Positions 25,342 through 33,548 of a stretch of DNA of 64,000 nucleotides are shown in pieces; position 1 is the stretch's first letter, and every line of letters begins with the position of its first letter. Below the pieces are notes generated by a model that saw only the letters and a program-made list of their open reading frames with translations, did no database searches and was not told where the DNA came from. Source of the DNA: Kribbella amoyensis (lineage in GTDB: Bacteria; Actinomycetota; Actinomycetes; Propionibacteriales; Kribbellaceae); assembly GCF_007828865.1 (NCBI RefSeq), contig NZ_VIVK01000004.1, forward strand, positions 116,336 through 180,335, written 5' to 3'. The position numbers were made by a program, and so were the translations under genes.

Positions 25342-27642
25342 GTGAACCGGTCGTCCCTCATCCGCGCGGTGCTGGCACTCCTCGTGCTGGCCGCCTCGAC
25401 GTACGTCGTGCTGACGGCGCGCCCTCAGCTCGGTCTGGACCTGCGCGGGGGAACGCAGATCGTGCTGGAGACCAGCGATTCGCCCACGGTGAAGGCGAAC
25501 CGCGAGTCCACCGACCAGGCGCTGGAGGTGCTGCGCCGCCGGATCGACGCCCTCGGGGTGAGCGAGCCCAGCGTGACTCGGCAGGGCGACCGGCGGATCA
25601 TCGTCGAGCTGCCCGGCGTCCAGGACCCGCGCGAAGCGGCGGCCGTGATCGGCAAGACCGCGCAGCTCACCTTCCACCAGGTGCTCGACCAGGTCGCCGA
25701 GAAGCCGGCCAAGCCCGCGGCGGGCGAGACGTACCTGGCCAGCGACGACGGCCAGGGCTTCCTGCGGCTGGCGAAACCGGCGATGACCGGTGAGCTGGTC
25801 GGCGGAGCGGAAGGCACGATCGACCCCGCGCAGGTCGCGCAGGGCTGGTTCGTGCAGATGGACTTCAAGGGCGACGGCGGCAAGATCTGGGCCCAGATCA
25901 CCGGCAAGGCCGCGTGCGAGCCGGTCGGCTCACCGCAGCGCCGGGTCGCGATCGTGCTCGACAACGAGGTCATCACCGCGCCGGCCGTCGACCCGAACGG
26001 CGGCACCACCCTGTGCAACATCGGCATCGGCGGCGGCCAGTCCACCATCACCGGCAACTTCGGTGAGGAAGAGGCCAAGGACCTGGCCGCGCTGATCGAG
26101 GGCGGCTCGCTGCCGGTCCCGGTCGAGGTCATCGACCAGCGCACCGTCGGCCCGTCGCTCGGCAAGGACGCGATCGAGGCGAGTGCCCTCGCCGCGATCA
26201 TCGGCGTCGCGCTCACCGCACTCTTCATCATCGTCGTCTACCGCTTGGTCGGGCTGATGGCGGTGATCGGCCTGATCTCCTACGCCGGGATGTCCTACGC
26301 CGCACTCACCGCTCTGGGGGCCACCCTCACCTTGCCCGGCCTGGCGGGCTTCGTGCTCGCGATCGGTATGGCCGTGGATGCCAACGTGCTCGTCTTCGAG
26401 AGAGCTCGCGAGGACTACATCGGTGGCCGCACGGACGGCCTGCGCAGATCCCTGCGCAGCGGCTTCCAGAACGCGCTGTCCGCGATCGCCGACTCGAACA
26501 TCACCACCCTGCTCGCGGCCGGTCTGCTGTTCTTCCTGGCCGCCGGACCGGTCCGGGGCTTCGGCGTCACGCTGAGCATCGGGGTCCTGGCGTCGATGCT
26601 GTCCGCCCTGGTCGTCACCCGGGTGCTCGCCGAGTTCTTCGTCGCCCGCAAGTTCGTCCTGAAGCGCCCGGCCATCAGTGGCATCGCCGGCCACGGCCGG
26701 GTCCGCACCTGGCTGGAGGCCAAGCGTCCGGCCCTGATGAACCACAGCCGCCGCTGGCTGGTGATCACCATGATCGCGATCGTGGTGAGCGTCGCCGGCG
26801 TCGCCATCCGCGGCCTCAACCTCGGTATCGAGTTCACCGGCGGCCGCCTGCTCGAGGTGAGCACGGCCCAGCCCATCACCCCCGACCAGGCCCGCGTCGC
26901 CGTCGCCGAAGCCGGCTACCCGAACGCCGTCGTCCAGGCCTCCGGGACCGACGACATCACGGTCCGCACCGGCACGATCAGCAACGACGAGACCGAGAAG
27001 ATCCGCGAGTCCATCAGCCGGATCGGCGGCGGCACCGAGCTCATCCGCAACGAGAGCATCGGCCCGTCCCTCGGCAGCGAACTCCGCGACAAGGCGCTGA
27101 TCGCCCTCGGCGTCGCACTGCTCGCTCAGTTGCTGTACCTGGCAGCCCGCTTCCGCTGGACCTTCGGAGCCGGCGCGGTGCTGGCCCTGCTGCAGAACGT
27201 CGCGGTGGTCGTCGGCGTCTTCGCCTGGACCGGCAAACCCGTCGACGGCATCTTCCTGGCCGCGATGCTGACGATCATCGGTTACACCGTGAACGACTCG
27301 GTGGTCGTCTTCGACCGCATCCGCGAAACCCGCAACGCCCGGAGTACGGACAACCTCGGCCAAGTCGTCGACACAGCGATCATCAACGTGCTGCCAAGAA
27401 CCATCAACACCGGTATCAGCACCCTCTTCATCCTGACGGCCCTGCTGTTCCTGGGCGGAGACTCCCTGAGCGACTTCGCCCTGGCGCTGCTGCTCGGCAT
27501 CCTGGTCGGCACGTACTCGTCCAACCTGACGGCCGCTCCGCTGCTGGTGGAGCTGGAGAAGAAGTACCCGGCGCCTCCGCCCAAGCCGAAGAGAGTCCAG
27601 CGAGACCGCGACGCCGCACCGGACCGGGGCGCGGTCGTCTAG
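25342..27642 (+). CDS. secDF: Fused SecD-SecF protein translocase subunit
   Basis: A 766-residue membrane protein that uses the proton gradient to help pull exported proteins through SecYEG. The SecD half begins with a transmembrane helix and the LGLDLRGGTQIVLE motif (D1), has the large periplasmic P1 domain (ELPGVQDPREA), and GFVLAIGMAVDANVLVFERARED. The SecF half begins near residue 470 with LGIEFTGGRLLEV and has IIGYTVNDSVVVFDRIRE. GTG 25342 follows GGAGGAA. Actinobacteria usually have separate secD and secF with yajC, so this may be a second, accessory copy; it sits among secreted-peptidase genes. Confidence 0.93.
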   Translation: MNRSSLIRAVLALLVLAASTYVVLTARPQLGLDLRGGTQIVLETSDSPTVKANRESTDQALEVLRRRIDALGVSEPSVTRQGDRRIIVELPGVQDPREAAAVIGKTAQLTFHQVLDQVAEKPAKPAAGETYLASDDGQGFLRLAKPAMTGELVGGAEGTIDPAQVAQGWFVQMDFKGDGGKIWAQITGKAACEPVGSPQRRVAIVLDNEVITAPAVDPNGGTTLCNIGIGGGQSTITGNFGEEEAKDLAALIEGGSLPVPVEVIDQRTVGPSLGKDAIEASALAAIIGVALTALFIIVVYRLVGLMAVIGLISYAGMSYAALTALGATLTLPGLAGFVLAIGMAVDANVLVFERAREDYIGGRTDGLRRSLRSGFQNALSAIADSNITTLLAAGLLFFLAAGPVRGFGVTLSIGVLASMLSALVVTRVLAEFFVARKFVLKRPAISGIAGHGRVRTWLEAKRPALMNHSRRWLVITMIAIVVSVAGVAIRGLNLGIEFTGGRLLEVSTAQPITPDQARVAVAEAGYPNAVVQASGTDDITVRTGTISNDETEKIRESISRIGGGTELIRNESIGPSLGSELRDKALIALGVALLAQLLYLAARFRWTFGAGAVLALLQNVAVVVGVFAWTGKPVDGIFLAAMLTIIGYTVNDSVVVFDRIRETRNARSTDNLGQVVDTAIINVLPRTINTGISTLFILTALLFLGGDSLSDFALALLLGILVGTYSSNLTAAPLLVELEKKYPAPPPKPKRVQRDRDAAPDRGAVV

Positions 27643-27910
27643 CACCGCCGCTGGGGATGGGTGCTGAGGTTTGGGCCGCTGGCGGGTTGTTTGACGCCTA
27701 GCGCGTTGTAACGCGTCAGCGGTCACGCAACCCCGTCAGCGATGACACAGCCCGCTAGCCAGCGATGGCCGACGCGCCTCCTCGACCTGCTGGCTCCACC
27801 CACCAACCAGGGTCCCGCGGCTCACCGGGTTGTCACCAAGGACAACTGTTGTCCACACCCCCGCCCAGCCGCGCGCGGTTTCTGTCCTCGGCTCGGGCTA
27901 GGGTGATCCG
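27643..27910. other. Intergenic region before the DinG-like gene
   Basis: 268 bp. It holds a short inverted repeat CGCGTT-GT-AACGCG (27702-27715) nested in TGACGC/GCGTCA, possibly the secDF terminator. A GTTGTC/GACAAC inverted repeat lies near 27829-27846. A -10-like TAGGGT (27899-27904) lies six bases before the next start, so that transcript may be leaderless. No gene is seen. Confidence 0.4.
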
Positions 27911-29899
27911 GTGGGTGTCGATGTGCGCGAATTGCTGGAGGCCGCGGTCTCCGGGTTGAACGGTCAGACTCGTCCGGGTCAGGTGTCGATGGCCGAGGCG
28001 GTGAACGAGTCGATGCACGATGGCTCCCACTTGCTCGTCCAGGCGGGCACGGGGACGGGCAAGTCCCTCGGGTACCTGGTGCCAGCGCTCGTGCACGCGA
28101 TCGAGGACCGCCGGGTCGTCGTGTCCACCGCCACCCTCACCTTGCAGGCCCAGCTGGTCGATCGGGACATGCCCGCGCTGCTCGACGCGACCGAGAAGCT
28201 GCTGCCCCGCCGGCCGCGGTACGCGATCCAGAAGGGGCGGAACAACTACGCCTGCCTGCACCGGATCCGCGAGGGCGCGCCGGACGAGGACGGCATGCTG
28301 GTCGACGTGCCGCCGTCCGGTCCGGTCGGGCAGCAGGTGGTCGAGTTGCGCGAGTGGGCCGAGCAGCAGTTGCTCGACGGGGCGGCGGGGGACCGCGACC
28401 ACGCGCCGTCGCACCAGTACCAGGCCTGGCAGCAGGTCGCGATCGCGGCGCGGGAGTGCTTGGGCGCGCAGAAATGCCCGTACGGCGAGGAGTGCTTCGC
28501 GGAGAAGGCGAAGGAGGAGGCCCGCAAGGCCGACATCGTCATCACGAACCACGCCCTGCTGTCGATCGACGCCTTCGAGAACCGCACCGTCCTGCCCGAG
28601 CACGACGTGGTGATCGTCGACGAGGCGCACGAGCTGCCGGCCCGGGTGACCGGGGCCGCGGGGGACGAGCTGTCGCCGCAGATGGTGGAGCGGGCGGCGA
28701 AGCGGGCGCGGCGGTTCGTCGACGACGACCACGCGGACGACCTGATCGACGCCTCGGACGCGCTGCGGTCCGCGCTCGACCAGTCCCGCGAGGGCCGGAT
28801 CGAGGGGACGAACACCGTCGTCCTGGAGGCGGCCGGCCTGATCCGCGACGCCGCCCGCGCGGTGTACTCGGACCTCGGCAAGAAGTCCGACGACAAGGAC
28901 GACGATCCCGACGGCGCCAAGCGGCAGTCGAAAGGGGCCGTCAAGGAGGTCTTCGACGTCGCCGAGCGGGTCGCGGCGCTGAGCGACGCGGACGTGGTCT
29001 GGCTGGTCGATCGGGACCGGTTCGGCCGGGAGCTGCGGATCGCGCCGTTGACCGTGGCCGGGTTGCTGCGGGAGCTGATGCTGAAGGACCGGACCGCGGT
29101 CCTCACCTCGGCGACGTTGACGCTCGGCGGTGAGTTCGACGCGATCGCGCGCCAGGTCGGGCTGCGGCCGTCGGACCGGCTCGAGCTCGAGGCGGAGATG
29201 CCGGAGGAGACCGACGCCGACCCGGGTCCGCTGCCGTGGCGTGGTCTCGACGTCGGCTCCCCGTTCGAGTACGAGAAGCAGGCGATCCTGTACGTCGCCA
29301 AACACCTGCCGCCGCCGCATCGGGACGGGCTGGGGCAGAAGCAGTTCGACGAGATCGTCGACCTGGTCACCGCCGCCGGCGGCCGGACGCTCGGGTTGTT
29401 CTCGTCCCGCCGGGCGGCCGAGGCGGCGACGGCCGCGGTCCGCGAAGCGACCGACCTGAAGATCCTCTGCCAGGGCGACGCCCACCTGAACGAGCTCTCC
29501 CGCGAGTTCGTCGAGGATCCGGAGACGTCGCTGTTCGGCACGCTGTCGCTGTGGCAGGGACTCGACGTTCCGGGCTCCACCTGCAACCTGGTGATCATCG
29601 ACCGGATCCCGTTCCCCCGGCCGGACGAGCCGTTGATGGCCGCCCGGCAGCGCGCCGTGGATGAGGCCGGAGGCAACGGGTTCATGTCGGTCGCGGCGAC
29701 CCACGCGGCCTTGCTGCTCGCGCAGGGGACCGGTCGGCTGATCCGGCGGACGTCCGATCGCGGAGTGGTGGCGATCCTCGATCCCCGGATCGTGACTGCT
29801 CGGTACGGCAGCTTCCTGCGCGCCTCGCTGCCGCCGATGTGGCCGACCGCGGACCGGGCCAAGGTGCTCGGCGCGCTGCAGCGGTTGCAGGAGTCATGA
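27911..29899 (+). CDS. DinG/XPD-family ATP-dependent DNA helicase
   Basis: A 662-residue superfamily 2 helicase with 5'-3' polarity expected. Walker A is VQAGTGTGKSLGY (Lys51), the DEAH box is at 237-240, and motif VI is AQGTGRLIRR. Four cysteines (115, 183, 189, 195) are spaced as the iron-sulphur cluster ligands of XPD/DinG. It probably resolves R-loops or unusual structures during repair. GTG 27911 has no Shine-Dalgarno. Its stop overlaps the DNA ligase start as ATGA, tying the two to DNA repair. Confidence 0.92.
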   Translation: MGVDVRELLEAAVSGLNGQTRPGQVSMAEAVNESMHDGSHLLVQAGTGTGKSLGYLVPALVHAIEDRRVVVSTATLTLQAQLVDRDMPALLDATEKLLPRRPRYAIQKGRNNYACLHRIREGAPDEDGMLVDVPPSGPVGQQVVELREWAEQQLLDGAAGDRDHAPSHQYQAWQQVAIAARECLGAQKCPYGEECFAEKAKEEARKADIVITNHALLSIDAFENRTVLPEHDVVIVDEAHELPARVTGAAGDELSPQMVERAAKRARRFVDDDHADDLIDASDALRSALDQSREGRIEGTNTVVLEAAGLIRDAARAVYSDLGKKSDDKDDDPDGAKRQSKGAVKEVFDVAERVAALSDADVVWLVDRDRFGRELRIAPLTVAGLLRELMLKDRTAVLTSATLTLGGEFDAIARQVGLRPSDRLELEAEMPEETDADPGPLPWRGLDVGSPFEYEKQAILYVAKHLPPPHRDGLGQKQFDEIVDLVTAAGGRTLGLFSSRRAAEAATAAVREATDLKILCQGDAHLNELSREFVEDPETSLFGTLSLWQGLDVPGSTCNLVIIDRIPFPRPDEPLMAARQRAVDEAGGNGFMSVAATHAALLLAQGTGRLIRRTSDRGVVAILDPRIVTARYGSFLRASLPPMWPTADRAKVLGALQRLQES

Positions 29900-30867
29900 G
29901 CCCCGCGACCAGCCCGCCGGTGCTGCCGATGATGGCGGCGCCGGGCCAGCTGCCGACCGGGCCGGGCTGGTCGTACGAGATGAAGTGGGACGGTATCCGC
30001 GTCATCGCCGAGGTGGACGACGGCGTCTGCCGGCTCTGGTCCCGTAACAGCCGCGACGTCTCCGGCGGCTACCCCGAGCTGGTCGGCCTGGCCGAGGCGC
30101 CCGGTCTCGAGCTCCCGGCCGTCCTGGACGGGGAGATCGTCACCCTCGACGAGAACGGCGCCCCCTCGTTCGGCCTGTTGCAGCGGCGGATGCACGTGCG
30201 CGATCCACGGCACCTGACCCGCCTCGTCACCGAGGTACCGGTCTCGGTCCGCGTCTTCGACGTGCTCCGGTACGCCGGGAACTGGTTGCTGGAGGCAACG
30301 TACGACGAACGGCGCGGGCTCCTCGACTCGCTCGACATCGGCGACCCGTTCTGGGAGGTCCCGCCGGCGTACTCGGACAGCGAGAAGGCGCTCGACCTGT
30401 CCGCCGCACAAGGCCTCGAAGGCGTGGTCGCGAAGCGGCGCAAGTCCCGGTACCTGGCGGGGAAGCGCAGCTCGGACTGGGTGAAGGTGAAACCTGTCCA
30501 GACCCGCGACGTGATCCTGTGCGGCTGGCATCCGGGGGAGGGGAACCGCGAGGGCCGGATCGGCTCGCTCTACTGCGGCGCGTACTCCGAGCCCGGCGGT
30601 GAACTGGTCCTGATCGGCAAGGTCGGATCCGGCCTCGACTTCGCCATCCTCGACGTCCTCGGTGCCGAGCTGGCCGCGTTGGAGGTGGACCGGCCGCCCT
30701 TCGACACCTCGACCATCCCGACCTCGGACCGGCGCGCCGCGCACTGGCTGGATCCGTTGCTGGTGGCGGAGGTGACCTACTCGGGCTGGGCCGCGGACGG
30801 GCGGCTCCGGCATCCGGTGTGGCGGGGGCTGCGGCTGGACATCGACCCCGAAATGGTGCTTCGCTGA
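29896..30867 (+). CDS. ATP-dependent DNA ligase (LigC/LigD-ligase type)
   Basis: A 323-residue nucleotidyltransferase-fold ligase. The adenylation motif is YEMKWDGIRV (Lys30), followed by LDGEIVTLDENG, LEGVVAKRRKSRY and WVKVKP, then an OB-fold part ending in RHPVWRGLRLDIDPE. It lacks the polymerase and nuclease domains of full LigD, so it resembles the stand-alone ligases used in Ku-dependent or accessory repair. Translation is coupled to the helicase gene. Confidence 0.92.
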   Translation: MSPATSPPVLPMMAAPGQLPTGPGWSYEMKWDGIRVIAEVDDGVCRLWSRNSRDVSGGYPELVGLAEAPGLELPAVLDGEIVTLDENGAPSFGLLQRRMHVRDPRHLTRLVTEVPVSVRVFDVLRYAGNWLLEATYDERRGLLDSLDIGDPFWEVPPAYSDSEKALDLSAAQGLEGVVAKRRKSRYLAGKRSSDWVKVKPVQTRDVILCGWHPGEGNREGRIGSLYCGAYSEPGGELVLIGKVGSGLDFAILDVLGAELAALEVDRPPFDTSTIPTSDRRAAHWLDPLLVAEVTYSGWAADGRLRHPVWRGLRLDIDPEMVLR

Positions 30868-30994
30868 GACGCTCGGTGTCCAGATGTCGCTGACAGGCTT
30901 GGGATTTCAGGCATTACCCGATCGACCCATGGTGCTCATGTCACAGAACCCTGACTGATCAGGAATCGATTCCACCGATCCCTGCGGAACTCGG

Positions 30995-31504
30995 TCAGTC
31001 GTTCGCTTCCCGGGACGGCGCGGGGACCGCCAGTGCCGCCTCGATCTTGTCCGCCAGCTTCTCCGGCGTGTGCGTGGGCGCGTACCGCGCGATCACGCTG
31101 CCGTCGCGAGCAAGCAGGAACTTGGTGAAGTTCCACTTGACCCGGCCGCCGAGCAGGCCGCCGGCCTCGCGCTTGAGCCAGTTGTAGAGCGGGATCGTCT
31201 TCGACCCGTTCACATCGATCTTGGCGAACATCGGGAACGTGACGTGGTAGATCGTCGAACAGAAGTTCGCGATCTCATTCTCGTCACCGGGCTCCTGGTG
31301 GCCGAACTGGTCACAGGGAAAACCGAGCACCGAAAAACCCTGCCTGCGGTACTTCTTGTAGAGCTTCTGCAGGCCGGTGTACTGCGGTGTCTGGCTGCAC
31401 TGCGAGGCCGTGTTCACCACCAGGAGGACCTGGTCGCGGAAATCGGCAAGAGACTGTTCATTGCCTTCGATCCGCCGGGCGCTGAAGTCATAGACAGTCG
31501 TCAT
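30995..31504 (-). CDS. Glutathione peroxidase-family thiol peroxidase
   Basis: A 169-residue peroxidase. The peroxidatic Cys lies in VVNTASQCSQTPQYTGLQ, the resolving-Cys region is FPCDQFGHQEPG, and the Trp-Asn pair appears in VKWNFTKFLL. Like other non-selenium bacterial members it probably uses thioredoxin or mycothiol-linked reductants. Asp replaces the usual Asn in the FPCNQFG motif. It is followed on the left by 127 bp without genes, and lexA lies upstream on the same strand. Confidence 0.93.
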   Translation of the reverse strand: MTTVYDFSARRIEGNEQSLADFRDQVLLVVNTASQCSQTPQYTGLQKLYKKYRRQGFSVLGFPCDQFGHQEPGDENEIANFCSTIYHVTFPMFAKIDVNGSKTIPLYNWLKREAGGLLGGRVKWNFTKFLLARDGSVIARYAPTHTPEKLADKIEAALAVPAPSREAND

Positions 31505-31552
31505 ACCTCAATGCTGACATGACACGCCCGACTTCGCGCGCCGTCTGCCATG

Positions 31553-32341
31553 TCAGACACGCCGCAGAACTGTTACGACCTTTCCGAGGATGGTCGCGTC
31601 CTTGCCGTCGATCGGCTCGAACGCGTCGTTGTGCGGCAGTAGCCAGATCTCGTTCTTGGTCTTCTTGAACGTCTTCACGGTCGCCTCGCCGTCGATCATG
31701 GCAGCGACGATGTCACCGTTCTCCGCGGTCTGCTGCTGGCGGACCACGACCCAGTCGCCGTCGCAGATCGCGGCGTCGATCATCGACTCACCCTTGACCC
31801 GGAGCATGAACAGCGTGCCCTCGCCGACCATTGCCTTCGGCAACGGGAAGATCTCCTCGACCTCCTGCTCGGCGAGGATCGGGCCACCGGCGGCGATCCG
31901 GCCGACCACCGGCACGTACGCCGCGGCCGGGTGCGCGTCGCCGGCGTCGGTCTCGTCGTAGGACAGCTGCCGGACCGAGCCGACCGAGCCACGGCGCGCG
32001 GACTCGGCGACCTCGCCGGGGTAGCGGACCTCGATGGCCCGGGGGCGATTCGGGTCGCGGCGGAGCAGGCCCTTCTGCTCGAGCACGCGGAGCTGGTGCG
32101 ACACCGAGGACGAGCTGGTCAGACCGACCCGCTCGCCGATCTCACGCATCGAGGGCGGGTAACCACGGCTGTCGACCGAGTCGCGGATGACGTCCAGGAC
32201 GCGGCGCTGGCGCGGCGTCAGGCCGGTCGCGTCGGCCGGGCCGTCCGGCAGCTCGGACACGGTCTGGTCGGCCGAGGTCTGGTCGCGCCGCCCCGCAGTG
32301 CTGCGCTCGTCCTTGCTGGAACCGCTCGGCGTCCTGGCCAT
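31553..32341 (-). CDS. lexA: SOS repressor LexA
   Basis: A 262-residue repressor. The N-terminal winged helix is at about 38-105 (LTPRQRRVLDVIRDSV, SSSSVSHQLRVLEQKGLL). The cleavage site is the Ala-Gly in GRIAAGGPIL, and the Ser/Lys dyad is in RVKGESMIDAA and ATVKTFKK. It carries an extra N-terminal tail of about 35 hydrophilic residues. The start at 32341 has GGAGGAG upstream. A consensus SOS box lies 86 bp upstream, so it represses itself. Confidence 0.96.
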   Translation of the reverse strand: MARTPSGSSKDERSTAGRRDQTSADQTVSELPDGPADATGLTPRQRRVLDVIRDSVDSRGYPPSMREIGERVGLTSSSSVSHQLRVLEQKGLLRRDPNRPRAIEVRYPGEVAESARRGSVGSVRQLSYDETDAGDAHPAAAYVPVVGRIAAGGPILAEQEVEEIFPLPKAMVGEGTLFMLRVKGESMIDAAICDGDWVVVRQQQTAENGDIVAAMIDGEATVKTFKKTKNEIWLLPHNDAFEPIDGKDATILGKVVTVLRRV

Positions 32342-32426
32342 CGGTGGCAACTCCTCCGGTCGGGCCGGCGATCCTCCCGGCCTGCTTTCTCGACTGACAT
32401 GACCGTAGACCGAATTCTGAGATTCT

Positions 32427-32442
32427 TCAAACATCTGTTCGA
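32427..32442 (-). promoter_or_regulatory. SOS (LexA) box upstream of lexA
   Basis: Minus strand TCGAACAGATGTTTGA matches the mycobacterial/actinobacterial consensus TCGAACRNRNGTTYGA exactly. A weaker copy, TCGCACGTTTGTTCGT, is at 32455-32470. Confidence 0.9.
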
Positions 32443-32578
32443 AGGCGTGTCGGTTCGCACGTTTGTTCGTGTGTCGGGTTATAAGCCGTTCGCGAGGACG
32501 GGAATTTCCCTGGCGTGTCGTGGTTGGAACGGTTGCGTTCGTGTCGCCGGTTCGGTCATCATTCGTACAGGCGTTCGA

Positions 32579-32594
32579 TCGAACAGGTGTTCGG
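32579..32594 (+). promoter_or_regulatory. SOS (LexA) box upstream of the LysM gene
   Basis: TCGAACAGGTGTTCGG differs from the consensus only in the last base. It is 133 bp upstream of the LysM gene and faces away from lexA. Confidence 0.8.
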
Positions 32595-32727
32595 GTCGGT
32601 CGCTCGGTGGCCGGACAGCCCGGCCGAGCGGGTCCGCGAGGACCACTCGCCGGAAACTGTCGGAGGCCACCGGTAGACAGGAACCGACACCGCAGCAAGA
32701 GGTCTGGACGAGGGTCTGGAGGAACCG

Positions 32728-33246
32728 ATGAGCACAGCGGCTCTGGCAACAGAAACACCGGCGACGATCCAGGTGGCGCCGCCGCCTCAGGTCGTGCCGC
32801 GTCGCCGCCGGCGCATCGAGGGCACCACCACCGAGCGGATGCCGGTGCGCGCCTGCTCCGGCGACGAGCTCGGCCGGCACGTCCAAGCGAGGTCCGCGGC
32901 CGACCGGCACCGTCCCGCGGTCCGGCCCGAGGCCGAGGTCGAGCCGCCGGCGTTGCGGCTGACCCGCCGGGGACGCGCGGTGCTGACCGTGCTGTCGGTG
33001 CTGATCTTCGGGTCGGCCGTCGCAGTCCTGGGGCTGCGGGTCGCCGGGGTGCTCGAGCCCGAGCCGCAGTTCACCCGGACGGTGCAGGTCGAGGTCGGCG
33101 CCGGCCAGACGCTGTGGCAGATCGCCCAGGAGACCAATCCGACCGACAACCCCGCCACCGTCGTCGAGCAGATCGCGACCCTGAACAACCTCTCCACCCC
33201 GTCCGATCTCACCCCGGGCCAGACCCTCGAGATCCCGGTCCGCTGA
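32728..33246 (+). CDS. LysM membrane protein, SOS-linked division inhibitor candidate (Rv2719c/ChiZ-like)
   Basis: A 172-residue protein with a long basic N-terminus, one transmembrane helix at about 83-106 and a C-terminal LysM domain (about 118-172, VEVGAGQTLWQIAQETNP to TPGQTLEIPV). Gene order and topology match Rv2719c (ChiZ) of mycobacteria, which is divergent from lexA, SOS-induced and halts division. The SOS box upstream supports this; the functional match is inferred. ATG 32728 follows GGAGGAACCG. Confidence 0.85.
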   Translation: MSTAALATETPATIQVAPPPQVVPRRRRRIEGTTTERMPVRACSGDELGRHVQARSAADRHRPAVRPEAEVEPPALRLTRRGRAVLTVLSVLIFGSAVAVLGLRVAGVLEPEPQFTRTVQVEVGAGQTLWQIAQETNPTDNPATVVEQIATLNNLSTPSDLTPGQTLEIPVR

Positions 33247-33344
33247 GTCTGCTCAGCCGTGCGGCGACTCCCGGCGGTCCACAGGCCGCTCAGTGATCGG
33301 CGGCGCAGAGACAGCCGAGAGCGCGGCGTTCGGCAGGCGTGGGA

Positions 33345-33548
33345 TCAGCCGAGAGGACGGCGGCCTGCGGTGCAGAGGTACTGGTAGAACCAGGCTCGGA
33401 AGCGCGGGTCCAGCAGGAGTTCGCCGGCGTCCTCCATCCGCGTGGGGACGGTTCGGGCCCAGGTTCGGTCATCACCCGGATAACGCCGCCCGGCAGGCGG
33501 CCCCGAGCCAGGCGCCCCGACCCCACGCGCTTTCCAGTTCGCCCGGAC
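33345..33548 (-). other. Open frame continuing past the regulator stop
   Basis: The reading frame of the regulator gene stays open for 67 codons after its TGA (33549-33551), ending at 33345. The last 30 codons (MEDAGELLLDPRFRAWFYQY and onwards) have third-position GC like a real gene. It could be a tiny gene starting at ATG about 33437, a readthrough tail, or the remnant of a longer protein. Otherwise the 302 bp between 33247 and 33548 shows nothing recognisable. Confidence 0.25.
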
